Source of the DNA: Phycisphaerales bacterium
GTDB taxonomy: Bacteria; Planctomycetota; Phycisphaerae; UBA1845; UTPLA1
Length of the DNA stretch: 64,000 bases
Direction of reading: 5' to 3'
NCBI GenBank assembly: GCA_022360095.1
Contig: JAKSDK010000668.1
Coordinates: 182,482 to 246,481 of the forward strand
The number at the start of each line of letters is the position of its first letter. Position 1 is the stretch's first letter. Below, one piece after another: positions 52,170-59,847 of the stretch. The notes under the pieces are model-generated. The model ran no database searches. It was not told the DNA's origin and was given only the letters and a program-made list of their open reading frames with translations. The translations under genes and the position numbers were made by a program.

Positions 52170-53189
52170 ATGCAGTGCATGAACTGCGGATTCGAGAACA
52201 TGCCGGGGCTGGAGGCATGCTCGAGATGTGACAGTGCGTTGGCACTGGGAGAGATCTCCGTCGTTCCGGCGCGTGCCTCCACACTACGGTTGAGAACGCG
52301 AATTCATCAACTCAGAAATCGCGTTGCGGTGGTCTTGACGTACCCTTTTCGCATTCGAATCCCCCGCTGGGTTCCGCGTTCGAAGTCGCCGATCCTGTGG
52401 CCCACCCTGGCGCGCACGGTCGTGCCCGGGTTGGGACACCTGCAAATCGGCCAACGGACCACGGGCTGGATATTTTTGCTGACCTGGCTGGGATTCCTCG
52501 TCGCGGGACTCTTGACATTACCGAGCCAGGCAACCGTGTGGCTGTTCTCCGCAGCCGTCGCGACACATGCCTCCGCGATGATCTCGGTGTTTTCGGCCGA
52601 TCTATCGTTCCAGCGCCCTGTCATTCGCATGCTCTTCGGCATCCTGCTCTTCATCGCGCTGCGTCAATTGGTTTATGTGCCGATCGGCATGGCCGCGGAA
52701 TTGTTCTGGGTCCCAATGGTCGTACCAAGCAATCTTCTTCCGGGGACGGTCACGCAATCGGGCGAGGGATTGGTCTACGAAGGTCGCTGGCTGCGGCCCG
52801 ACCAATTCGAACGAGGCGATCTGATTTTCTATCGCATTCGGGCGATCAATGGACACGGATACTACTCGTTGGAGGGTCACGGGCTTGACCGAATCGTGGG
52901 CATCCCGGGAGACAACGTTGTGGTGAAGGATGGGATCTTGCTTGTCAACGGCGAAACGCCGAGCGCCAACGAAATGCCCATCGGGAGTGTCGAGCGGATG
53001 CCCGACATTTCCATCGACGTCAAAGACGGCCAGTATGCCGTGCTGCCCACACGGCTCTCGTTTCACGCACACAACGCTTCCGTTTATGACGCGATCGTCC
53101 GGGGCGTTTTGCTGACGACGGACGAATTCATTCTTGGACGAATTCGATTTCGCTTGCAACCCTGGTCTCGATTCGGGCGGATTGAGTGA
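52170..53189 (+). CDS. zinc-ribbon membrane protein with degenerate signal peptidase I domain
   Basis: The 339-aa protein starts with a zinc ribbon (Cys3, 6, 17, 20), followed by a basic stretch, three to four membrane helices (about 78-175), and an S26 signal-peptidase-like beta domain. The PGD box is clear (RIVGIPGDNVVVKDGILLVNG in part, 241-248), but the residue that should be the catalytic Lys just before Arg241 is Asp240, and Ser187 sits in PSNLLPG rather than the usual SMxP. I infer a non-catalytic or altered peptidase fold. GGTGGAG lies upstream of the ATG. It follows DUF2997 by 32 bp in the operon. Confidence 0.75.
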   Translation: MQCMNCGFENMPGLEACSRCDSALALGEISVVPARASTLRLRTRIHQLRNRVAVVLTYPFRIRIPRWVPRSKSPILWPTLARTVVPGLGHLQIGQRTTGWIFLLTWLGFLVAGLLTLPSQATVWLFSAAVATHASAMISVFSADLSFQRPVIRMLFGILLFIALRQLVYVPIGMAAELFWVPMVVPSNLLPGTVTQSGEGLVYEGRWLRPDQFERGDLIFYRIRAINGHGYYSLEGHGLDRIVGIPGDNVVVKDGILLVNGETPSANEMPIGSVERMPDISIDVKDGQYAVLPTRLSFHAHNASVYDAIVRGVLLTTDEFILGRIRFRLQPWSRFGRIE

Positions 53190-53198
53190 GAAGGACGT

Positions 53199-53987
53199 AT
53201 GGCCGGAAGATTTACGAACCTGGAATTTGATGAAGAGCGGCATGAGAAAGCGGAATCGTCCTCGAACATTTCCCTTCCGGACCGTGATGGTTGGAAAATT
53301 CTGGAGAATGCGCGGTCGGCCCACATTGCAGCGCGATACGAAGAGGCGCTTCGTCTATACACACGCGCCCTCCAGGAAGACCGTCGCCTGATTCGGGCCT
53401 GGGTCGGACAAGTGCAGATGCTGGTCAGCCTAGGTGAGTTTCACGAGGCCCGAGTCTGGAGCGATAAGGCTCTGCAGTTGTTTAAAAACAACGGCGATCT
53501 GTTGTCGGCCAAGGCACAGGCTTGCATTCGCTTGAAGGACAGAAAAATCGCGCTCGCCTGCAGCGACGGTGCAATGGAAGCGCCCGGCAGCTCCGCGTGG
53601 AGATGGGAAGTCCGCGGGGAAGTTTTGTTGGCCCGGCGTGACCGGCAGTTCGACGTTTGTTTCCAAAAGGCCCTCGAGGAACCTGAAGCGGATTGGTTCG
53701 ATCAAGTCATCATCGCGCGAATTTATGCGTATTACAAGCGAGCAACGACGGCAATGCGGTATCTTCGGAATGCCATAGAGATGGCGCCGGATCAGGCCTA
53801 CACGTGGTATGAGCTGGGAGCGTGTCAAAAAGAACTGGGGCTGCTGAATGCCGCCTCTGCGAACTTCGAGCGTTGCCTCCACCTCGACTCGAATTGCCAA
53901 GAGGCCGCCGACGCACTGCAATCACTCGACAACATCACGTTTGCGGATTGGATTGGCAGCGTCCTACGCGGATGGAGATGGCGATGA
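53199..53987 (+). CDS. TPR protein
   Basis: A 262-aa cytoplasmic protein made of tetratricopeptide-like helix pairs from about residue 30 to 245; repeats around ARYEEALRLYTRALQED, GEFHEARVWSDKALQL and LNAASANFERCLHLDSN are clear. AAGGA precedes the ATG, 9 bp after the S26-like gene. Its stop overlaps the ATG of the PilT-like gene (ATGA), so both are translated together; it may be a scaffold for the ATPase (inference). Confidence 0.8.
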   Translation: MAGRFTNLEFDEERHEKAESSSNISLPDRDGWKILENARSAHIAARYEEALRLYTRALQEDRRLIRAWVGQVQMLVSLGEFHEARVWSDKALQLFKNNGDLLSAKAQACIRLKDRKIALACSDGAMEAPGSSAWRWEVRGEVLLARRDRQFDVCFQKALEEPEADWFDQVIIARIYAYYKRATTAMRYLRNAIEMAPDQAYTWYELGACQKELGLLNAASANFERCLHLDSNCQEAADALQSLDNITFADWIGSVLRGWRWR

Positions 53988-55042
53988 GTATCCAGATTCA
54001 GAATCTACTTCGAAACGGCCGCAAATTAAATGCGAGTGACATTCACATCGTCGTCGGCCTGCCGCCCATTCTGCGAATCGACGGTGAAGTCGTAACGGCC
54101 AAAGGCGGCGTCGTCACGCCCGAAGCAGCCCGAAGTCTCGTGCATGACTGCCTCAGCCCCGAGCAACGCCAGGTGCTCGATTCCACCTGGCAGCTCTGTT
54201 TCTCCACTAAGTTCGGCGAACGTGACCGTGCTCGTGTCACGATCTACATGCGGAATGGCTGCCCCGAGTTGTCCATCCGCCTGAGCGAACCGGTGATTGG
54301 GTCGCGCGACGATTTGAACCTTCCGGAGATTGTGGACGACCTGGTCCGCAAGCCGAACGGCCTCATCATCCTGACGGGACCGACAGGCGTGGGAAAGACG
54401 ACGACTTTCCATTACATGATTGATCGGATCAACAGCGAGAACCGTGCAAAGATCGTGACCATCGAGGATCCGGTCGAATACACCCACCCGTGCAAGCGCG
54501 CCGTTGTCGTACAGCAGGAAGTGCTCACGGACGTCAAGAGTTTTCATCACGCATTGATGCACGTCTTGCGGCAGGACCCGGACGTCATCGGCATTGGAGA
54601 GATGCGCGAACGTGAAACGATGTACACGGCACTGACGGCTTCGGAAACCGGACACCTGGTTATTGCAACGTTGCACACGCCGGATGCGGTTCAGGCGGTG
54701 CAACGCATCGTCTCGGCGTTTCCTGAAGGGCAGCAGAACGAAGTGCGCTATATGCTGGCCAACACGATCCAGGCCGTGATCGCACAGCAGCTCCTTCCGG
54801 CCGCGGGCGGCGGACGACGCATACTCTGCTGCGAGGTGCTCGTGGGTACACAAGGCATTCGCCATAACATCCGTGAAAATTCAATCCACAAGGTCTACTC
54901 AGAGCTCCAGTCCGGGCGAAAACACGGTATGGTCACGATGGACCACGCCTTGTTAGATCTATATCAGAAGGGGGAAATCACTTATGACATGGCCGTCACA
55001 ATGGCCCGCGATCCGAACACGATAAAACAGCGCGTCGCGTGA
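53984..55042 (+). CDS. PilT-like secretion/retraction ATPase
   Basis: The 352-aa ATPase has the PilT order of motifs: N-terminal PAS-like domain with SDIHIVVGLPPILRIDGE, Walker A GPTGVGKT (132-139), Asp box IEDPVEY (160-166), Walker B VIGIGEMRE with Glu206, and His box ETGHLVIATLHT (221-232). PilT powers type IV pilus retraction. Here no pilus gene is nearby; the neighbours are AAA, DUF1257, DUF2997 and TPR genes, so it may serve a different machine. GGAG lies 5 bases before ATG 53984; two in-frame ATGs just upstream are possible. It converges on a kinase gene 14 bp away. Confidence 0.88.
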   Translation: MSIQIQNLLRNGRKLNASDIHIVVGLPPILRIDGEVVTAKGGVVTPEAARSLVHDCLSPEQRQVLDSTWQLCFSTKFGERDRARVTIYMRNGCPELSIRLSEPVIGSRDDLNLPEIVDDLVRKPNGLIILTGPTGVGKTTTFHYMIDRINSENRAKIVTIEDPVEYTHPCKRAVVVQQEVLTDVKSFHHALMHVLRQDPDVIGIGEMRERETMYTALTASETGHLVIATLHTPDAVQAVQRIVSAFPEGQQNEVRYMLANTIQAVIAQQLLPAAGGGRRILCCEVLVGTQGIRHNIRENSIHKVYSELQSGRKHGMVTMDHALLDLYQKGEITYDMAVTMARDPNTIKQRVA

Positions 55043-55056
55043 TTGCAAACGCCGGA

Positions 55057-58000
55057 CTAGTCAACTTCAGCCTCGGGTTCCTTCCGGTGCTCACGAAGCT
55101 CGACCAAGGCGCGACGCACAAGCGCGATTCGATTGTCGATATCGATAACATTCGTGGCGTTCGCCAAGATCTCCTGAGCTTCAAGCAGTGCGCCTTCCGC
55201 CTCGTCAAACTGTTGTAATGCCGTCAGGCATCGCCCATAGGTGCCAAGATAGACACCAAGACGCCAGCGCCGCTCGTCGGGCAACACGCGCCGGGCCGAC
55301 GCGATGGCCTTCTCGCAAAGCGATTTCGCCGCGTCATACCGACCCTCATGATAAGACAACCTGGCTACACTGTTCATCGAATCCAACGTTCCGAAGTCCT
55401 CCTCACCGGAGTCGCGCCGCCGAATCTCAAGCACGTCTTCATGAAGTTCCAGGGCTTCCAGCGTCTTATGCTGCACTTCATAAACGTCGGCGAGCGCCGC
55501 CATGCTCGACACGATCAGGGAGTCCTTTTCGAGGTTCAGTTCGGATGCGACATCCAGGACACGTTCATATTGCTCCGCCGCCTCGTCGTGACGCTCCATG
55601 CGGGCGTAACACATCCCCAGGCCTGTCCGAACCAAACGCGTGATCGCCTTCCCTTCTCCCTCGGAGTCGATGCACATCGGCAATAATGGTTCAAGAAAGG
55701 ACGTCGCCTCATGGTACTGACCTTGAAGGAAATGCATGATCGCCACTCGTTCAACGGGGTAATAGGTGCCGGGATGCGTCGGGCCAAGGTTTTTTTGAAG
55801 GATCTCGACAATTTCTTTGTACACGTCCGCCGCTTTGGCGTAACGTTGATGACTTTCGTAGAACCAGGCGAAATCAAACATAACGCCGGCGATTGACGGA
55901 AGCTTCACAATGTTCCGCCAGTTTTCAATGAAATCGCGATATTGTTCTTCTAAATCGTCATGCTCTCCCACCTCCTTGTAAAATCGTAGCTGGGCTGCCC
56001 TCGTTGAGAACAATATCATGTGATCTTCGCCAAACATACGACGCCAACCTTCGATAGCCTGTTTATAAAGTGATTCAGCCCTGTCATATTGGCCGTGAAC
56101 ACGGTATGCCTCGGCCAAATTGACCTTGGTTGCCAGCGTCTCGCCGTGGAACTCACCATACTGATGGCGCTGGATTTCCAGTACGACCTCCAGCAGTTGC
56201 ACGGCCTCCTCGGCTCGGCCTTTGTACAGGATCCTTGCCGCTAGCGCTTTTTCAAAACTCAACCTCTCATGGTTTTCCGGGGCTAGCTCGGCGCGTACGT
56301 GCGCCACGGCCTTCTCAAACAGTGACGCTGCTTCACTCTCGCGCCCATGGCAACTATGCAGGTCGGCCAAGGTCTGCAGAAAAAAGTGTTTCGGACATTG
56401 GTCACCAAGAACACGGCACATTTCCAACGCTTCTTCGAGCAAATGCGCAGCCTCTTCAAGACGCTTATCTCGACGATACATTCCGGCTACACCGGCCGTG
56501 AGGCGCATTTTGTCGATATCGGTGAGAATATCGCGGCCATGCTCTCGCATTTCAATGAAAATCTGCTCTGCCGCGACGTTGTCTTCGTAATATGCTGTAC
56601 TTAATAGATGGGCCAGGTTGCGCAGATAAAGCAGCGTGTCCTCATGCTCCACTCCATAGAGTTGGCGGCCGAGTTCTGCTGCGCGGTTGAGATGCAAGCC
56701 GGCCTCTTTATAGAGGCCAAAATCTCGATAGAGCACACCCAGTGTGTTACGAAGGGCGGCCTCGATACGCGGTTGGCCACGAAAATCGTTCTCAATGGTG
56801 TCGGAAGCCCAGCTAAGAATGTTTTCATCAAGCAGATCCCGGCCGTAGTCTGCATAATTCAGCTTGGCTAAGGAACTGTCAAGAACTGCAAGGAACTGCT
56901 CGACCTCTTTCGGACTCCATTCGTCGTCCTGTGCGTAGTGTTTCACGCGATCACGCAGCTTGTCGATCACGCTACGGGCAAACTCCCGGGGGACAATGTC
57001 ACGTAACATCCTGCCTTGGAAATCCACCACGATTTTCAACTCGTCGAGAGCGTGTTCCGCCTCCCCGCGTGCCCGATTCTCATCGATGGCGAAGTCGATT
57101 GAAACACCGGCGCCGGTCACCAGCGCCGACAACACGAGCACAAAAGCTGAGACCCACACCTTGTTGCGTTTGGAAAACATCCAGGACCGATACAATGCGC
57201 TGGGTGGCCGGGCCTCGATAGGCTTATGGTTGAGATAAGAGCGGATCTCTGACGCCAGTTCTTCTGCCGTTTGATAACGGCGCGCCTTGTCCTTCTCAAG
57301 CGCTTTGCCGGTGATCGTGTCAATGTCGCCGCGGTAGCCGCGGTCCACGGTGCCCAGCGACAATGGATCTTCTTCGATGATGATCCGGCTGATTTCAAGA
57401 GGGTTTTTCTTCTCCAAGTCATAGGGCAGCCGGCCTACCAGCAATTCGTAAAAAATAACACCCAGCGCATAAACGTCCGACCTGGCGTCCAGCGCATTGG
57501 GATCACCCTGACACTGCTCCGGGCTCATGTACCGCAGCGTACCGACCAATTCTCCGGCCCGAGTATGATGAGTTGCGCGCGGAGCATTCTCATCCGTCAA
57601 ACGGGCAACACCGAAATCCAGGATTTTCGGCTGGCCCGTCTCGTCCACCAGGATGTTGTCCGGCTTCAAATCCCGGTGGATGACGTGCTTATCGTGTGCG
57701 TGATGAATCGCATCACAGACCTTCGCAAACAATTCGAGCCGTTGCCGAGTGTCGAGTTTGTGCTTGTCGGCATAGACCGTCAGCGGAATGCCTTTGATGT
57801 ATTCCATGGCAAAAAACGGCTGCTGCCCCGCTCTACCTTTGGTCCAGCCCGCCTCGAACACCTGCGCGATACCAGGATGTTGCAGGCGCGCCAAGGCCTC
57901 CGATTCCTGCTGAAACCGTCGCAGCATCGTGTCGGATGTCACGCCGGGCCTGATGAGCTTGAGCGCCACCGTGCGCCGCGGGTTCTCTTGCTCCACTTCA

Positions 58001-58329
58001 TAGACGACGCCCATCCCGCCCCGGTCGAGTTCAGCGATGATGCGGTAGGCCCCGATTCGCTCAGGACGGTCGTCGCCGCGGACTTTGTTCGCATCGGCTG
58101 CCAGAGTTGTGATGCCGGGAAACTTCGCATAATCGATGGCGTGAACGCTCAACGGACTCGCCGGATCATCGTGTTGCCTCAGCAGGGACTCCACCTCAGC
58201 CCTCAACGCCGCATCCTCACGGCAAGCTTTATCCAAGACGGCAACTCGCTTTTTGGGGTCGCGATCGCAAGTACACAGGAAGATTCGCTTGAGCCGCCTA
58301 AAGTGTTCTCGTTTCATGGTCGCCATCAT
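55057..58329 (-). CDS. Ser/Thr protein kinase with long TPR domain
   Basis: The 1090-aa protein has a short N-terminal helical domain (CREDAALRAEVESLL, typical of these kinases), a complete Hanks-type kinase domain (about 95-365: DRGGMGVVY glycine loop, Lys124, HRD 218-220, DFG 238-240), one membrane helix near 390-410, and about 600 residues of kinesin-light-chain-like TPRs. AAGGA precedes ATG 58329. The gene overlaps its ECF sigma gene by 32 bp. The kinase faces the cytoplasm and the TPR domain is predicted outside the cytoplasmic membrane. Confidence 0.93.
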   Translation of the reverse strand: MMATMKREHFRRLKRIFLCTCDRDPKKRVAVLDKACREDAALRAEVESLLRQHDDPASPLSVHAIDYAKFPGITTLAADANKVRGDDRPERIGAYRIIAELDRGGMGVVYEVEQENPRRTVALKLIRPGVTSDTMLRRFQQESEALARLQHPGIAQVFEAGWTKGRAGQQPFFAMEYIKGIPLTVYADKHKLDTRQRLELFAKVCDAIHHAHDKHVIHRDLKPDNILVDETGQPKILDFGVARLTDENAPRATHHTRAGELVGTLRYMSPEQCQGDPNALDARSDVYALGVIFYELLVGRLPYDLEKKNPLEISRIIIEEDPLSLGTVDRGYRGDIDTITGKALEKDKARRYQTAEELASEIRSYLNHKPIEARPPSALYRSWMFSKRNKVWVSAFVLVLSALVTGAGVSIDFAIDENRARGEAEHALDELKIVVDFQGRMLRDIVPREFARSVIDKLRDRVKHYAQDDEWSPKEVEQFLAVLDSSLAKLNYADYGRDLLDENILSWASDTIENDFRGQPRIEAALRNTLGVLYRDFGLYKEAGLHLNRAAELGRQLYGVEHEDTLLYLRNLAHLLSTAYYEDNVAAEQIFIEMREHGRDILTDIDKMRLTAGVAGMYRRDKRLEEAAHLLEEALEMCRVLGDQCPKHFFLQTLADLHSCHGRESEAASLFEKAVAHVRAELAPENHERLSFEKALAARILYKGRAEEAVQLLEVVLEIQRHQYGEFHGETLATKVNLAEAYRVHGQYDRAESLYKQAIEGWRRMFGEDHMILFSTRAAQLRFYKEVGEHDDLEEQYRDFIENWRNIVKLPSIAGVMFDFAWFYESHQRYAKAADVYKEIVEILQKNLGPTHPGTYYPVERVAIMHFLQGQYHEATSFLEPLLPMCIDSEGEGKAITRLVRTGLGMCYARMERHDEAAEQYERVLDVASELNLEKDSLIVSSMAALADVYEVQHKTLEALELHEDVLEIRRRDSGEEDFGTLDSMNSVARLSYHEGRYDAAKSLCEKAIASARRVLPDERRWRLGVYLGTYGRCLTALQQFDEAEGALLEAQEILANATNVIDIDNRIALVRRALVELREHRKEPEAEVD

Positions 58330-58864
58330 TCAATTCCTTTTCCAGCCACGCCTTCGCGAATTTCCAATTTGCGGACACCGTTCTCTCGCAAACCTGAAGA
58401 TGGTCCGCGATTTCCTCGAGGGTCAAGCCGCCGAAATGGCGAAGTTCCATGACTTGGGCCGCCCGCGGGTCCATCTTTTCCAGACTCGTCAAGGCCTCGT
58501 CCAACGCGAGGATATCCAGGACGGACATGGCGGGGTCGGTCTTATCCGTGAAGTTCTCCCTCTTACGATCTCCACCCCGTTTTTTGGCTTTTCGAACGCG
58601 GGCATGGTCTACCAGTACTTGATGCACGATGACCGCCGCGGCTGCGAAAAAAGTCGTGCGACTTTTGCAAATGCTTCGTGTCTGCTCGACGAGCCGCAGG
58701 TAAGCCTCGTGAACCAGGGCGGTAGGCTGAAGCGTATGGCCCGGGGGTTCCCGGTTAAAGTGCCGGGCGGCCAGCCGCTTCAGCTCCTGATAGATCAGTT
58801 CGATCCAATCATCGACGTCACGTTGGTTCGGTGCATCTTCATTCGAATCCTCTGAATTTGTCAT
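58298..58864 (-). CDS. ECF sigma factor (planctomycete TIGR02999-like)
   Basis: A 188-aa sigma factor with the full planctomycete ECF layout: ELIYQELKRLAARHFNREPP, HTLQPTALVHEAYLRLVEQ, VLVDHARVRKAKKRGGDRKR and a region 4 helix-turn-helix (GGLTLEEIADHLQVCERTV). A strong GGAGGT site lies 6 bases before ATG 58864, so a longer frame from 58921 is rejected. The 3' end overlaps the kinase gene by 32 bp, tying sigma factor and kinase to one transcript. Confidence 0.92.
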   Translation of the reverse strand: MTNSEDSNEDAPNQRDVDDWIELIYQELKRLAARHFNREPPGHTLQPTALVHEAYLRLVEQTRSICKSRTTFFAAAAVIVHQVLVDHARVRKAKKRGGDRKRENFTDKTDPAMSVLDILALDEALTSLEKMDPRAAQVMELRHFGGLTLEEIADHLQVCERTVSANWKFAKAWLEKELNDGDHETRTL

Positions 58865-59195
58865 CTTTCCACCTCCAAAACGCTGAAAAAAATTTGCAGC
58901 TTTCGAATTCTTTCTGCGCAATTAGTCCTGGAGGGGCAGAGACGGATGGAATGGACCATCTCCGTGCAAACGGACCCTGCCCCGGCCCGCGCAGAGGCGC
59001 GGGCTCGCATGCCGGCCGAAACAGTCGCGTGAAATGTGACGTGCGTCGCGTTATTTGTTTCTTTTCCAAATTCCATGGGGGGATTCCCAGGACGAGCTTA
59101 GTGCGTTGAGCCCGGCTGAGGCCTTCAGCTTCCGCGGGGATTCCGCGCGCTGAATTCGGAGCCCGTGTTTCCCGCCCAAGATCGTGAGGTAGATA
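58865..59195. promoter_or_regulatory. divergent intergenic region between sigma gene and secreted protein gene
   Basis: This 331-bp spacer must contain the promoters of the minus-strand sigma/kinase operon and the plus-strand secreted protein. It holds the strong hairpin at 58,985-59,004. No other operator is recognised. Confidence 0.45.
58985..59004. repeat. perfect 8-bp hairpin in divergent promoter region
   Basis: GCCCGCGC and GCGCGGGC pair fully around a four-base AGAG loop. There is no T tract, so it is not a terminator. Placed between two divergent genes, it could be a regulator site or a transcript structure in either 5' leader. Confidence 0.6.
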
Positions 59196-59747
59196 ATGTC
59201 CCTGAAGACAAAGCTTGTTTATGTCGTGGCCGCTGGTCTGCTGAGTGCCTTTACCGGCAAAGCGCAGGCGCTGCCGCCTGATCAAAGTCTGGAATACAGC
59301 ATCTATGACGGAAACGTTCTGGTCTTCCAATTCAGACTGTTTCTGTCGTCCAAGGAATCCGGTTCCGGCGAAGTCGGATGGAACATCGACAAGGCCGAGT
59401 TCCACCAGCCGGGTACGAACGGCGGGGATTGGGTGAAAGACAATCCTACCGTGGATACACCCGACGGCCTTTGGTGGGTGGACCATGCCGATGTCCAAAA
59501 GCCTGAGATCTCGGAATTCTGCCTGCCTCCACTCCTTGAAGGTCTGGCCACTTCGGAAGATCCCGCCGATGACGATCTGGATTACAGCCTTGAAGGGCGC
59601 AGTTACACGCCTCCACCGGAGGGCAAACCCTTCAACATCACCGTCGCCCTCGACTACATTTTCCAACGAGTCGGAGCGGCGCAACCCGAGGAGTCGGGTG
59701 ACGACGAGCCCGCAGAGTTGGACGAAGTGCCCGGGTCGGGCGCTTAG
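59196..59747 (+). CDS. small secreted hypothetical protein
   Basis: A 183-aa protein with a clear Sec signal (KTKLVYVVAAGLLSAF, cut near AQA at residue 26) and a mature part that looks beta-rich, with several Trp (VGWNI, GLWWVDH) and an acidic C-terminal tail. I do not recognise a family. GAGGT precedes the ATG. It is the only plus-strand gene between two minus-strand sigma/kinase pairs and is a candidate target of the adjacent divergent sigma factor (inference from position only). Confidence 0.75.
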   Translation: MSLKTKLVYVVAAGLLSAFTGKAQALPPDQSLEYSIYDGNVLVFQFRLFLSSKESGSGEVGWNIDKAEFHQPGTNGGDWVKDNPTVDTPDGLWWVDHADVQKPEISEFCLPPLLEGLATSEDPADDDLDYSLEGRSYTPPPEGKPFNITVALDYIFQRVGAAQPEESGDDEPAELDEVPGSGA

Positions 59748-59799
59748 TCGCGATCGGATGGCCGTGCACGTTCGAAGCGAGCTATGAACACGCACAATT

Positions 59800-59847
59800 A
59801 AGGCCGGTGGAGGACGCACTGTTAGGAACCTCCACCGGCCTTTTTTT
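59800..59847 (+). terminator. Rho-independent terminator of the small secreted protein gene
   Basis: AAGGCCGGTGGAGG pairs with CCTCCACCGGCCTT across a 15-base loop, followed by seven T on the plus strand. It starts 53 bases after the stop of the secreted protein gene. The right arm and loop overlap the last codons of the convergent kinase gene (stop at 59,822). On the minus strand only TTAATT follows, so termination in that direction should be weaker. Confidence 0.9.

Noticed and set aside
57271..58452. Plus-strand frame of 393 codons
   Set aside because: Antisense to the kinase domain of the 1090-aa kinase.
58839..59819. Minus-strand frame of 326 codons
   Set aside because: It covers the divergent promoter region and the antisense of the secreted-protein gene, which has a signal peptide, ribosome binding site and terminator.
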